Positions 35,861 to 45,941 of a DNA stretch of 64,000 nucleotides are shown piece after piece (position 1 is the stretch's first letter; every line of letters starts with the position of its first letter). Source of the stretch: JALZUE01 sp051251725 (GTDB taxonomy: Bacteria; Pseudomonadota; Gammaproteobacteria; Enterobacterales; Alteromonadaceae); NCBI GenBank assembly GCA_051251725.1, contig JBPOFN010000002.1, positions 1 through 64,000 of the forward strand, in the 5' to 3' direction. The translations under genes were made by a program, and so were the position numbers. The notes beneath the pieces are model-generated. The model saw nothing but the letters and a program-made list of their open reading frames with translations, had not been told where the DNA came from and ran no database searches.

Positions 35861-36211
35861 GGGGCTGATTCAGGATTCGACGAGATTCATGAAACCCAAG
35901 GTGCATGCCCAGGGGCGGTTGGCCTGGTAAAAAGCCGCAAAACTATAATTGCAAACGACGAAACGTTCGCACTAGCAGCTTAATGCTAGCCATCGCCTCA
36001 AAGACTCTCCTATTGTCTTGAGAATCGATGGTCACCCTAAATAGGATAGCGAGGGACGCACGCTTGAGGCCGAACCGCAAAATAGTATCAAGCTCACCAT
36101 GACGAAGCCTGTCGGTTGGCGTCCAATTGGTTAAATAAATAATCGACTAAGCATGTAGTACCGAGGATGTAGGTTTTTCGGACGCGGGTTCAAATCCCGC
36201 CAGCTCCACCA
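35861..36211 (+). ncRNA. ssrA: Transfer-messenger RNA
   Basis: The 351-nt tmRNA begins GGGGCTGATTCAGGATTCGA and ends GTTCAAATCCCGCCAGCTCC then ACCA. The first seven bases pair with the 3' CAGCTCC acceptor arm (one G-U), and GGTTCAAATCCC is the T-loop. The resume codon GCA at 35951 opens a tag ANDETFALAA ending at TAA 35981-35983. CCA is encoded. It lies right behind its partner gene smpB, and a strong terminator follows. Confidence 0.97.
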
Positions 36212-36220
36212 CCTTCTAAA

Positions 36221-36248
36221 AAAGACGCTTTCAGCGTCTTTTTTTTTG
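36221..36248 (+). terminator. Terminator after ssrA
   Basis: GACGCT TTC AGCGTC stem with flanking A/T pairs, followed by a run of T (36239-36247). Confidence 0.93.
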
Positions 36249-36271
36249 CCTGTTATTTTGTTTTCTATTAA

Positions 36272-36778
36272 TTAATAAATATCACCATAAACATCTAACT
36301 GGGTTAAATAAACCCGTAATTCAAATTCGAGCTGATGATAGTCAGGTAACATATGCTGGCAAAGCTGGTAGAAAGCTTTGTTATGATCTTTTTCTTTAAT
36401 ATGAGCGAGTTCGTGTACTACGATCATATTGAGAAAGGCTTCAGGGGCTTTTTTGAATAAACTACCAATGCGAATTTCATTTTTACTTTTTAATTTATTA
36501 CCTTGCACTCGTGTCACGTAGGTATGTGTGCCCAAGGCATTTTTTATAACGTGTAATTTATCGTCATATTTAATTTGGCTCAGTGGTGAGGACTTTTTCA
36601 CAAACTGATTTTTAAGCGCCATAACATAATCACGCAATGCTTTGTCGCTAGTAATATCATGTGTGGTCGGATATTTAGTCAATAAAAACTTAGCTAAGGT
36701 TTTTTGCTCAAGCATTTGTTGAATTTGATTTTGTAGGTTTGCTGGGTAAGCGGTTAAATATTTTAAAGGTGACAACAT
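36272..36778 (-). CDS. YgjP-like metal-dependent hydrolase (M48/SprT-related)
   Basis: The 168-residue protein carries a zinc-peptidase motif VVHELAHIKEKDH (HExxH with a third His six residues on) and the downstream LPDYHQLEFELRVYL, typical of the YgjP-like DUF45 family. No signal peptide is seen, so it is likely cytoplasmic. Substrate unknown. It is convergent with ssrA and stands alone. Confidence 0.82.
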   Translation of the reverse strand: MLSPLKYLTAYPANLQNQIQQMLEQKTLAKFLLTKYPTTHDITSDKALRDYVMALKNQFVKKSSPLSQIKYDDKLHVIKNALGTHTYVTRVQGNKLKSKNEIRIGSLFKKAPEAFLNMIVVHELAHIKEKDHNKAFYQLCQHMLPDYHQLEFELRVYLTQLDVYGDIY

Positions 36779-37041
36779 AAGTATAATAATACCGCGAGCA
36801 GTTAAAAGTAATAAAGGTTAATTATAATTAACCTGAGCTACAAATAGTATCCCCGTCGGTAATTATCGGCATTAAAACAATAAAACCTATCTCACCATCC
36901 ATGAAGGGTTATTCAGTATAAATATATGTAAGGTAGTTGGTTTATAAAGTTTTTAGCACTAGAATGAATATTATTTATTTGTCTTACCCTAAGTGATTAT
37001 TATCACTTTTATCTACCTGATCGCTTTTTAGGAACTCACTG

Positions 37042-38094
37042 ATGAAACCTACTCGCTTACCTTATTTGATTATTATTATTGGCTTAATCGGCTTATTGCT
37101 CTATCTCAATTTTTATCAAGCAGCTAAAAAACCAGCAAAAAAATCAGCTTCGCCAACAAAAGTTGTTGTGCAAACGGTACAAAAACAAGAGTTTAAAGAT
37201 CTTATAGAAGCCTTAGGTACAACCAAAGCCAATGAAGAAGTAACTTTATATTCGCAATATTCGGCGCGCGTGAAAGACTTACACTTTGAGGGTGGGGATA
37301 CCGTTAAAGTCGGACAATTATTAGTGTCGTTAAATGGCGATGAAGAAGAAGCTGAAGTAAAAGAATTACAAGTGAACCTAGCCGAAGCAAAACGAAAATT
37401 AACGCGTTTGAAAAACTTACAAAAAACAAAGTCTGCATCCTTATCTGAAGTAGACGAGCAAACAGGTCAAGTAGATGCAATAAAAGCACAATTAGAACAA
37501 GCACTAGCAAAACTGGCTAAATATAAAATCAGCGCGCCATTTAATGGCATTTTAGGCAATAGAAATATCAGTGTCGGCACCTATTTATCTTCGCAAACAC
37601 CAATCACCACTATAGATGATATTAGCATTATAAAAGTAGATTTCACTTTACCTGAAAAAGATCTGACCAAAATCAAATTAGGACAAAAAATTGAAGCGAC
37701 TAATATCGCTTATGGCAATAAGGTTTTTATTGGCCAAGTAATGAATATTGACACCCGTTTAAATCCTGTTACTCGCTCTATTTCTGTGCGAGCACATATC
37801 AATAACGATAACAGCAAACTTAAACCGGGTATGCTATTAACCATTCATTTACTACGTAGTATTGATGAAACCATTCTGATTGACGAGCGTGCGCTCATTC
37901 CTAAAGAAGATAAGCAATGGGTTTATGTTGTCGACAATAATGTCGTAAAAGCGATAGCGGTGACTATTGGCCGTCGTCGTTCAGGTATTGTTGAAATACT
38001 CGCTGGGCTGGAAATCAATCAACAAGTGATTATTGAAGGCGCCTTGAAAGTACGTGATGGCGCAGTTGTTATCGCTATTAGTCGAGAGGAATAA
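37042..38094 (+). CDS. RND efflux periplasmic adaptor subunit (membrane fusion protein)
   Basis: The 350-residue adaptor has an N-terminal transmembrane anchor (LPYLIIIIGLIGLLLYLNF), a biotinyl-lipoyl-like domain (EVTLYSQYSARVKDLHFEGG), an alpha-helical hairpin (~115-165, Lys/Glu-rich), the second lipoyl half (APFNGILGNRNISVGTYLS) and beta-barrel/membrane-proximal domains. It links the RND pump in the inner membrane to an outer-membrane channel, which is not encoded here. The RND gene starts 3 bp after its stop. Confidence 0.93.
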   Translation: MKPTRLPYLIIIIGLIGLLLYLNFYQAAKKPAKKSASPTKVVVQTVQKQEFKDLIEALGTTKANEEVTLYSQYSARVKDLHFEGGDTVKVGQLLVSLNGDEEEAEVKELQVNLAEAKRKLTRLKNLQKTKSASLSEVDEQTGQVDAIKAQLEQALAKLAKYKISAPFNGILGNRNISVGTYLSSQTPITTIDDISIIKVDFTLPEKDLTKIKLGQKIEATNIAYGNKVFIGQVMNIDTRLNPVTRSISVRAHINNDNSKLKPGMLLTIHLLRSIDETILIDERALIPKEDKQWVYVVDNNVVKAIAVTIGRRRSGIVEILAGLEINQQVIIEGALKVRDGAVVIAISREE

Positions 38095-38097
38095 CAT

Positions 38098-41000
38098 ATG
38101 TTTCTTTCCGATATCTCTGTTAAACGGCCTGTGTTTGCCACTGTTGTTAATTTATTGGTTATTACTTTTGGTGTCGTCGCTTTTAGCATGATGGCACTGA
38201 GAGAATACCCTGATATAGATCCGCCGGTTGTTTCAATCAGTACCAATTATGCTGGCGCTTCAGCTGCGATTGTTGAAACCAAAATAACCCAACCGTTAGA
38301 AGATAGAATAAGCGGTATCAGCGGCGTAAAAAACATTACCTCAAGCAGCCGCGATGGTCGTTCTAGTATCAGTATTGAATTTGAGCTTAATCGCGATATA
38401 GACTCCGCGGCAAATGATGTTAGAGAGCGAATATCAAGAGCATTAAATGAGATGCCTGAGCAAGCGGATCCGCCGGAAGTATTTAAATCCGATGACGATG
38501 ATGATGTCATTGCCTGGTTTAATCTACGTAGTGAAAACATGTCGGTTACCGAGTTGACCGATTACGCTGATCGCTACATCTTAGATCGCTTTGCTATTGT
38601 TGATGGTGTTGCCCGCGTACGTATTGGCGGCGGAAAAAACTATGTCCTGAAACTATCGCTTAATCGTATTGCGATGGCCGCTAAAAACATTACGGTCAGT
38701 GATATTGAAAACACCTTAAGAAATGAAAATGTCGAACTACCGGCCGGTGAAATAGAATCTGATCAACGTGATTTTTCTATTCGCGTCAATCGCGCTTATT
38801 TATCACCAGAAGATTATGCAGCCATGGTGGTTGGCCGCGGACTTGATGGTCACTTAGTGCGCATTGGAGAAGTAGCCGATGTCGAATTTGGCGCTGCTGA
38901 TGATGAAACTCTATTCCGTGGTAATGGCAATAACATGGTCGGCTTAGGTATTATCAAACAATCAAAAGGCAATACAATTGAAGTAATAAAACAAGCACGT
39001 ATTGCTTTAGAGTCAATTAAAAAATCGTTACCGCAAGGTACCTACATTGCTGAGTCTTATGATTCTTCAATTTTTATCAAGGGCTCAATTAATGAGGTCT
39101 ATAACACCTTAAAAATTGCCATCGCACTAGTGATTTTTATTATTTTTATATTCCTTGGTAGCTTGCGCGCCACACTGATCCCTGCGGTGACGGTGCCAGT
39201 TGCACTTATTGGCTCTATGGTCGTACTGCAATGGTTAGGATTTTCGATTAATTTGCTGACCTTACTTGCTTTAGTACTCGCTATAGGCTTAGTCGTGGAT
39301 GACGCTATCGTAGTATTAGAAAATATTTATCGACGAATTGAAGCGGGTGAACCGCCAATTTTAGCTTCTTATAATGGCGCAAAAGAAGTAGGTTTTGCAG
39401 TTATCGCCACAACATTAGTGCTAGTTGCCGTTTTTGTTCCATTAGTTTTTATGGAAGGAGATATTGGCCGATTATTTACTGAGTTTGCCCTAGCCATTGC
39501 TGCGGCAGTTATTTTCAGTAGTTTCACTGCCCTAACCCTCTCGCCCATGATGTGTTCATTGTTATTAAAAAAACAGAAAACGACTAAAAAATTCAGTTTA
39601 GCGCGGTATTTCAACCAAGGCTTTAACCGTATCGAACACGCCTATAGCCGGATTTTAGCACGCTCAATTCATGCGCCGTTGTTATTAGTGGTGCTTTTCC
39701 TGTTATCATTTTTTGCCATTCATACCCTATTTGAAAAATTACCAAGTGAATATGCACCGAAAGAAGACCGTGGCATTTTTTATATTTCAATGCGCGGCGC
39801 TGAAGGCGCAAGTTTTGAAAGTAATGCCAGTAATGTCACTCAAATAGAAAGCATATTACAAAAATCACTGGATAACGGCGAAGTAGAACGTGTTTTAGTT
39901 CGTGTCCCTGGTTTTAGTGGCTCTGGCGGTATGGCAATAGTCGGTATGCCTGATTGGGACGAAAGAAAAATAGATACCTTTAGCTTGATGGAACAAGTCA
40001 GCAAAGAACTCAATGACATTCATGACGTAAAAGCGTTTGCCATCATGCGCAGCGGTTTAGGTGGTAGAGGATTAGGTCGTCCCGTGCAATTTGTATTACA
40101 AGGTAATACCTATGAAGAATTAGCACAATGGCGCGATTTAATTATAGAAAAAGCGCAAGAGAATCCTAACTTATTGCAATTAGACAGTGACTATCAAGAA
40201 ACCTCCCCCCAGTTTAGAATTAATATCGACCGTCAACGCGCGGCAACGTTAGGTGTTTCTATTGGCGACATTGGCCGCACCATGCAAACCATGTTAGGGC
40301 AACGTAATGTCACTACGTACTTAAATCGCGGTGAAGAATACGATGTCTTGTTAGAGGGAAATACTAATGACTATCGCAGCCCAAGCGATATTGACAATAT
40401 TTATGTTCGTTCAAGTACCAGCAATGCTTTAATACCACTAGCAAACCTAGTGAGTCTTTCTGAGCGTGCAACCTCATCGCAGCTTAGTCGTTATAATCGC
40501 TTACGGAGCATTACTATTTCAGCAAACTTAGCTGAAAATTATACCCTAGGGGAAGCATTAAACTTTCTCAATGACTTAGCCAAAACTGAGTTACCCGCCC
40601 ATGCCAATGTTGACTACAAAGGCCAGTCGCAAATGTTAACTGAGTCTGCTGATTCAATGATCTTTATTTTTGCTTTAGCGTTATTAATTACCTACTTAGT
40701 ATTGGCGGCGCAATTTGAAAACTTTGTTCATCCTTTTGTGATTTTATTAACGGTGCCGCTCGCTTTATTAGGTGCATTAATTGGACTTTATTTTTCAGGT
40801 ATGTCAATTAACATTTTTAGTCAAATTGGCTTAGTAATGCTGATTGGCTTGGCCGCTAAGAATGGTATTTTAATTGTCGAATTTTCTAATCAAATTCGCG
40901 ATAAAGGCACCGCTTTTGAAGCCGCAATTATTGAAGCTTCACAACATCGCTTACGCCCAATTGTCATGACGTCACTAACAACGGTTATGAGCGCAGTACC

Positions 41001-41235
41001 ACTTATTTTGTCAACAGGCCCTGGTTCTGAAAGCCGTATGGTAATTGGCATGGTAATTTTCGCGGGGGTTTCTTTAGCTTCGGTATTAACCTTGTTTATT
41101 GTGCCAGCCGCTTATTATTGGTTATGTAAAAACACCGGTTCGCCGCTAGCAAGAGAGCATGAGCTTAACAAACTCGCCGCGCTGGCAGCTGATGTTGAGC
41201 CTAATACTAGGTTAGATAAAACAACAGAAAAGTAA
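38098..41235 (+). CDS. RND-family multidrug efflux permease
   Basis: A 1045-residue proton-driven exporter of the HAE1/AcrB type. It begins MFLSDISVKRPVFATVVNLL, has 12 membrane helices in two halves with large periplasmic loops, and the helix-4 proton-relay pair in AIGLVVDDAIVVLENIYRR. LGQRNVTTYLNRGEEYDV and FSQIGLVMLIGLAAKNGILIV are further family landmarks. It forms an operon with the adaptor; the outer-membrane partner is probably a TolC elsewhere. Drug profile cannot be told from sequence. Confidence 0.95.
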   Translation: MFLSDISVKRPVFATVVNLLVITFGVVAFSMMALREYPDIDPPVVSISTNYAGASAAIVETKITQPLEDRISGISGVKNITSSSRDGRSSISIEFELNRDIDSAANDVRERISRALNEMPEQADPPEVFKSDDDDDVIAWFNLRSENMSVTELTDYADRYILDRFAIVDGVARVRIGGGKNYVLKLSLNRIAMAAKNITVSDIENTLRNENVELPAGEIESDQRDFSIRVNRAYLSPEDYAAMVVGRGLDGHLVRIGEVADVEFGAADDETLFRGNGNNMVGLGIIKQSKGNTIEVIKQARIALESIKKSLPQGTYIAESYDSSIFIKGSINEVYNTLKIAIALVIFIIFIFLGSLRATLIPAVTVPVALIGSMVVLQWLGFSINLLTLLALVLAIGLVVDDAIVVLENIYRRIEAGEPPILASYNGAKEVGFAVIATTLVLVAVFVPLVFMEGDIGRLFTEFALAIAAAVIFSSFTALTLSPMMCSLLLKKQKTTKKFSLARYFNQGFNRIEHAYSRILARSIHAPLLLVVLFLLSFFAIHTLFEKLPSEYAPKEDRGIFYISMRGAEGASFESNASNVTQIESILQKSLDNGEVERVLVRVPGFSGSGGMAIVGMPDWDERKIDTFSLMEQVSKELNDIHDVKAFAIMRSGLGGRGLGRPVQFVLQGNTYEELAQWRDLIIEKAQENPNLLQLDSDYQETSPQFRINIDRQRAATLGVSIGDIGRTMQTMLGQRNVTTYLNRGEEYDVLLEGNTNDYRSPSDIDNIYVRSSTSNALIPLANLVSLSERATSSQLSRYNRLRSITISANLAENYTLGEALNFLNDLAKTELPAHANVDYKGQSQMLTESADSMIFIFALALLITYLVLAAQFENFVHPFVILLTVPLALLGALIGLYFSGMSINIFSQIGLVMLIGLAAKNGILIVEFSNQIRDKGTAFEAAIIEASQHRLRPIVMTSLTTVMSAVPLILSTGPGSESRMVIGMVIFAGVSLASVLTLFIVPAAYYWLCKNTGSPLAREHELNKLAALAADVEPNTRLDKTTEK

Positions 41236-41519
41236 TATTAAAGACCAAGCAAATATAAATAGCTAACGGGTAATTAGCTCAAAGCTAATTACCTTGCCAA
41301 ATTACGCAGTTAATTGCTTGCTTATATCACTTGGCTATAACACTTGGTATTTCAGGTCGATACTCATATCTAGTTTTATGTATTATTTCGGACTGGATTT
41401 ATTGCGGCAAAAAAATAGCCGTAATAAACTCGTAGCAAATAAATAGCAGGTAAATGGAGGAGCAAGTTATAAAAAATAAGCCCTCTTCACCTAAAACAAT
41501 AGTTATCAGTTCAAACTAG

Positions 41520-42416
41520 CTAATTATTCGCTTTAAGCTGCTTAAATTGTAGGTCATTTTCAAACCAATACTTTTCTTCTTTTAAAGGTGTTTCTACCGG
41601 CAGCGACGGGTTGCCAATTCGAATGATTTTTCGCTGATGTAGTTTTGAAGTGATAATATTTTCGCGGTGATATTGATAAAATAACCTTTCTAATGAACCG
41701 TCATCCACCATCATTTTAAGACCGGCAGTAATTCGTTTTGCTAATGTCACCTCTTTCGGGGAGACAAAAATATAATAAGGAGCTGGTAAATAAAGTGCTA
41801 ATGTCGGTTCAATAACAATATCGGGATTGGTAGGTTTGCGGCTTGATATTTCACTGTATATTTCATTTGAGCCTCTGGGAATATAGTCAATACGCTTATT
41901 TTGCAACATATGATAAAGGCCATCGATCGTATTGGCTTCAAAGATATTAAACTTTTGATCTTTCATTATTTTACTGGTTGCCCAGCCAATTCTTAAGCCC
42001 CCTAATAAATGTTTCAGATCATGAATGTTATCGACTTTTTCAAAGTCTTTTAATTTATCTTTATGAATACTTAACAGGCGATAATTTAAAATACCTCGGC
42101 GTACAGGGATCCGAATAGGAATGGTATTCTGCTCCCAAACTGGCGTGGTGATCGCCATAAAAACATTGATAGTTTCGCCAGAGTTAACTTCTATAATAGC
42201 GCGTTTTAGTGTGGTGTAGGGGCCAGCGACAACAATTTCAAAATCGCCGTATTCTTCACGGGTTATTTCTAAGATATTTTGCAGTACATCCATTTTATAT
42301 TGCGTTCTAACATCTTTATCTGAGCGACCTTTATTAAGGCGGACAATATCTTTAGCCATTGCACTACAGGCTAATAAAGTAATAAACAGGGTTAAAAACA
42401 AGTTACGAACAATCAA
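41520..42416 (-). CDS. Periplasmic solute-binding (SBP family 3-like) protein
   Basis: The 298-residue protein has a signal peptide (ITLLACSAMAKD cleavage area) and the two-lobed family-3 binding-protein layout, with VAGPYTTLKRAIIEVNSGE, GGLRIGWATSKIMKDQ, YHMLQNKRIDYIPRG and a late KRITAGLKMMVDDGSLERLFYQYH. No permease or ATPase genes accompany it, so transport is unproven. It is a single gene with ~284 bp of gene-free DNA after the RND operon on one side and truC on the other. Confidence 0.8.
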   Translation of the reverse strand: MIVRNLFLTLFITLLACSAMAKDIVRLNKGRSDKDVRTQYKMDVLQNILEITREEYGDFEIVVAGPYTTLKRAIIEVNSGETINVFMAITTPVWEQNTIPIRIPVRRGILNYRLLSIHKDKLKDFEKVDNIHDLKHLLGGLRIGWATSKIMKDQKFNIFEANTIDGLYHMLQNKRIDYIPRGSNEIYSEISSRKPTNPDIVIEPTLALYLPAPYYIFVSPKEVTLAKRITAGLKMMVDDGSLERLFYQYHRENIITSKLHQRKIIRIGNPSLPVETPLKEEKYWFENDLQFKQLKANN

Positions 42417-42632
42417 AATATCACCTTAAACCAATTCACTAACACTTTAGTAATGATAATAAACAGCCAAAAATTAAGCTGCTCTTAGCAGTATCGGTTA
42501 CATTTCAAGGTAATTCCAATCTCGAATAAATTTAGCAGTTGAATATCATGACTCATTTAAACGCCACTACAGCAGCTAATGTCAAAATAACAATGTGCTG
42601 AGCGATACTTTTACATTAAGCAGATAAAATAA

Positions 42633-43457
42633 TTATTGGTTAATTACGGGCTGAATCGCAGCTAACATATCGCAAGCCCCTAATAAGTCGAGCCACTGCT
42701 GATCAAAAGGCGCTTCAATTAACAAAGATTGTTGGCTGATCGGATGAATAAAGGCTAATGACTGGGCAAATAACATCAAACGTTTAAAACCAAAATGCTG
42801 ATGAAAAAATGGATTTTGTTTGTTATCACCATAGTTAATGTCGCCAATAATAGGGTGACGTAAATGAGCTAAATGGCGACGTATTTGATGACGACGTCCG
42901 GTTTTAGGGGTTAATTTAATTAACGAATACCTGACACTGGGATATTTTCCCACAGCCACAGGTAAAGTTGCGGTTGCCAATGATTGATAATAGGTTTGCG
43001 CCGACTGCGCAGGTTTATCTGTTTTGGCGTATTTGTCACCAATTTTATCGAGTTTTTCTTTTAACGGATAATCAACTAAATCTTCGCCAATTAAATGTCC
43101 GCGCGTAAAAGCATAATAGGTTTTTTCAACGGCTCGCTGACTAAATATCTCATTCATTAACTTGGCAACATGCTCGTCTAAAGCAAACAACAACACCCCA
43201 GATGTAGGTTTATCTAACCGATGAACCGGATATACGTATTGACCGATTTGATCGCGCACTAACTGCAAAGCAAAATAAATTTCATGACGGTCAAGAAAAC
43301 TTCGATGGACAAATAAGCCCGCTGGTTTATCAACCGCAACCAAATACTCATCTTGATACAAAATTGTTAAAACCGGTTTCTCCATTGGCTCGCAAACGGT
43401 ATTTTCATTAGCCATTGACACTTCAATTTCAGACGACAAAACTTCTCCTAAAGCCAA
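42633..43457 (-). CDS. truC: tRNA pseudouridine(65) synthase TruC
   Basis: TruC makes pseudouridine 65 in tRNA-Ile and tRNA-Asp. The 274-residue protein has ILYQDEYLVAVDKPAGLFVH, the catalytic motif HRLDKPTSGVLLFAL with Asp82, and TPKTGRRHQIRRHLAHLRHPIIGD. The first ~24 residues have no family equivalent; the true start may be the Met at residue 15 or 25. Upstream and divergent is a DUF3549 gene, an arrangement common in Alteromonadales and Vibrionales. Confidence 0.93.
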   Translation of the reverse strand: MALGEVLSSEIEVSMANENTVCEPMEKPVLTILYQDEYLVAVDKPAGLFVHRSFLDRHEIYFALQLVRDQIGQYVYPVHRLDKPTSGVLLFALDEHVAKLMNEIFSQRAVEKTYYAFTRGHLIGEDLVDYPLKEKLDKIGDKYAKTDKPAQSAQTYYQSLATATLPVAVGKYPSVRYSLIKLTPKTGRRHQIRRHLAHLRHPIIGDINYGDNKQNPFFHQHFGFKRLMLFAQSLAFIHPISQQSLLIEAPFDQQWLDLLGACDMLAAIQPVINQ

Positions 43458-43544
43458 AAGAACTTATATTGCAACTAGTGTTAAAGCGCTATTATCTCTA
43501 TAATGCCCTGCTAACTCTACTGATAAATTAATTAGCTTTATTTC

Positions 43545-44561
43545 ATGTCTCACATTGCTACCATTTCTGAATTATTAAATTTGTCCCATTGCCAATATCG
43601 CATTTATGATTTGGGCAGAAAACTTGATAAATTATCAAAAGAACAGTTTGATAAAATTGAAAATAATATGCAGCCTTACCCTTTCCCATCGCAAGGGCAT
43701 GCGTTTATTGCTATCGCTTTTTGGCAAAAAAAATCGACAGAGCCTTATTTATGGTTTGTAAAGCTGCCGTTAGACGAGCGCGGTTTACTTAATCAAGGAG
43801 CGATAAATCATTTTATCGAAATTATTATTGAAGCGTTAGGCTCAGATTTATCGGTTGATCCAACAGAGCAGCAAGAAGAGATATTAAAAGCGAACCCTTA
43901 TCACTTTACACCCGCAGAGTATAAGCTGGCCGCGATCAACAGTCGTTTAAAACGTGAATTAAAACAGCCAGCCAGCATTTATTTTGAGCAGTGCCAAGCG
44001 TATTTTTCAGGTCAATTAAATTGGCAAGAATGGCAAAGTATTGGCTTACAAGGCATAGCCGATTTTGCCGAAAGGATTAATGATGATGGCCATAGTCAGT
44101 CCGTCATTACTGCCCTACCGCATTTACCACCGGCAGTACTGCAACCGCTTTGTTTTTCACTAGAAAACCAAACATTAAGCCCAGCATTAATTACCGCACT
44201 AATAAAGGCTTACCATAGTGATAATAACTGCTTGTACCTTCGGGCATTAGCCTCAAGTTGTCAGCATCCTTATACTCTCGATTTTATTGAGCAATTGCTG
44301 GCGCAACCGGCGCTTGATGATGAAACCTTGATCACACTCGCCGGGCGTTGTTGGCAAAGCTTAAATGACAGCCAAAGGCTCTTACAATATTTTGAACACC
44401 TAGTAACACACACTGAGCCCGCACTATTTCCTGCTTTATTTAAAGATTTAGTGACTATGCCAGAACTGCGCCCTGTCGTATTTCAATGTATGCGAGAACC
44501 AAACCGCAGCGCTGCACTCGCAAAAGCAATTGGGCAACTTTTTAATCAGTTACAAGCTTAA
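43545..44561 (+). CDS. DUF3549 family protein
   Basis: A 338-residue cytoplasmic protein with an N-terminal IATISELLNLSHCQYRIYDL, a conserved PYPFPSQGHAFIAIAFW block and a C-terminal HEAT-like set of helices (Leu/Ala-rich, ~170-330). It matches the DUF3549 family, which has no known role but is often found beside truC and a DUF3301 gene, as here. No signal or membrane segments. Confidence 0.78.
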   Translation: MSHIATISELLNLSHCQYRIYDLGRKLDKLSKEQFDKIENNMQPYPFPSQGHAFIAIAFWQKKSTEPYLWFVKLPLDERGLLNQGAINHFIEIIIEALGSDLSVDPTEQQEEILKANPYHFTPAEYKLAAINSRLKRELKQPASIYFEQCQAYFSGQLNWQEWQSIGLQGIADFAERINDDGHSQSVITALPHLPPAVLQPLCFSLENQTLSPALITALIKAYHSDNNCLYLRALASSCQHPYTLDFIEQLLAQPALDDETLITLAGRCWQSLNDSQRLLQYFEHLVTHTEPALFPALFKDLVTMPELRPVVFQCMREPNRSAALAKAIGQLFNQLQA

Positions 44562-44573
44562 TAAGGCAGATTT

Positions 44574-44876
44574 ATGGGCAACATTTATATCTTACTCTTC
44601 GTCTTAGTAATATTTTGGTATTTTATTTATTTACGAAAAGTCGCAGAAATGGGTAAATATCACGCGCAACAATATTGTAAACAAGAAAACTTACAATTTA
44701 TTGATGTGGCCAGACGTTCAAGTAAACTAAGATTTAACAAGCAATTTGGCATTCACTGGCTCAGTGATTTTGATTTTGAATTTAGTGGTGATGGTGAGTC
44801 AAAATATAAAGCTGAAATAATTATGCGCGGTTTAAAACTGGAGAATATTGATGTGCCTCCTTATCGTGTCCATTAA
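44574..44876 (+). CDS. DUF3301 family small membrane-anchored protein
   Basis: A 100-residue protein with one N-terminal membrane helix (ILLFVLVIFWYFIYL), followed by a conserved-looking FIDVARRSSKLRFNKQFGIHW and a short cytoplasmic or periplasmic beta region. It starts 12 bp after the DUF3549 gene, so the pair is an operon. Function unknown. Confidence 0.78.
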   Translation: MGNIYILLFVLVIFWYFIYLRKVAEMGKYHAQQYCKQENLQFIDVARRSSKLRFNKQFGIHWLSDFDFEFSGDGESKYKAEIIMRGLKLENIDVPPYRVH

Positions 44877-45016
44877 TTAATTTTAACTAACAATTTTAGT
44901 GAAGGATAAGAGTATTTAACTTTTCATTGGGAATTTAGATACGTTATGATTGTTAGACAACATAGCCAATTCATCTGTTAACTGACTATTAGTTATACAC
45001 AACATAAAAGATAAAC

Positions 45017-45757
45017 ATGACTCGTAAAACTACTCGAATAGAACCAACTTTGTCCGGCACTAACAACCATGCTGATGAGCCTTTGATTGCACAGGCTGCT
45101 CATACACAGCAAACTCATCGCCAAGCAACAAGACAAAAAACGTCACAACGAGACACTTTCACGCAAGTATTCAATAAACTTAAAGAAGTTGCCGATATTG
45201 CGATAACCTTTGTCCGTGAAAAAATTCTGCCAAACAGAAAATTAACACTTTCGCTCGCTGGGCTTTTCATCGCCATTATTATCATTACATTATTGCTTAG
45301 TATTTTTTCTGGTGATGGTAAAAATGAAGAAATTATTGAGCCCGAGCTCAATGAAGCTGATATTACAGCCACTATTAATTTAAGTAACCGTAGTCATCAA
45401 ATTACCTTACCTGATAATTTTTCTTTGTTAGCGACCGATTACAACGGCATAGTGATCAACTGGCAAGCTGAGTCAAATAGTGAAAATAAAATTTGGGATA
45501 TTCACACCACCGAAGGTGATGCCAAGTGCCAAGCCATTAAATTTAATAATGGCGACAGCTACCGCACCTTGAATGTTTTAGTAGAAAATAACAAATCTTA
45601 TTTTGCTAATTTTTCACCGTTAGACAGCGCAGCAATTGTTAAAGCTATTGCATTAAGAGGCAACTTTACTTTATGCGGTTATCAGTTTTCATTAAAAGGT
45701 AGCCAAGCGGTATTAGGTAAACATCCTTATTACAGTGACTTACTAAGCTACGAATAA
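45017..45757 (+). CDS. Unknown single-pass membrane protein
   Basis: I do not recognise this 246-residue protein. Residues 1-75 are polar, Gln/Thr-rich and basic, then one helix (LTLSLAGLFIAIIIITLLLS, ~76-97), then an acidic linker and a periplasmic beta-rich domain (~105-246) with two Cys (DAKCQAIKF, FTLCGYQF) that could form a disulfide. It is the last plus-strand gene before a shared terminator with recR. The ATG follows AAAAGATAAAC, a weak ribosome binding site. Confidence 0.7.
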   Translation: MTRKTTRIEPTLSGTNNHADEPLIAQAAHTQQTHRQATRQKTSQRDTFTQVFNKLKEVADIAITFVREKILPNRKLTLSLAGLFIAIIIITLLLSIFSGDGKNEEIIEPELNEADITATINLSNRSHQITLPDNFSLLATDYNGIVINWQAESNSENKIWDIHTTEGDAKCQAIKFNNGDSYRTLNVLVENNKSYFANFSPLDSAAIVKAIALRGNFTLCGYQFSLKGSQAVLGKHPYYSDLLSYE

Positions 45758-45881
45758 GCGCTTATTACTACGGGCTTAGTGTTAGCTTGTTGCCGGTTTA
45801 TTAATGCGAGTTATTATTTCGTTTTTATACATAGTGATCATGCAAAAGCATCGAAGAAACCGTACAAGTCATTACTATCAA

Positions 45882-45906
45882 AAAAGGCCTATTAACTAGG
45901 CCTTTT
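45882..45906. terminator. Bidirectional terminator
   Basis: AAAAGGCCTA / TAGGCCTTTT with a 5-nt loop and T runs on both strands, between the membrane-protein gene and recR. Confidence 0.92.
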
Positions 45907-45941
45907 TTATGTGTGTTACTGTCATAACCCCCTTTAAAAAC

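Noticed and set aside
38247..39811. Minus-strand frames inside the RND permease gene
   Set aside because: They are antisense to a well-supported coding region and have no start signals or family features.
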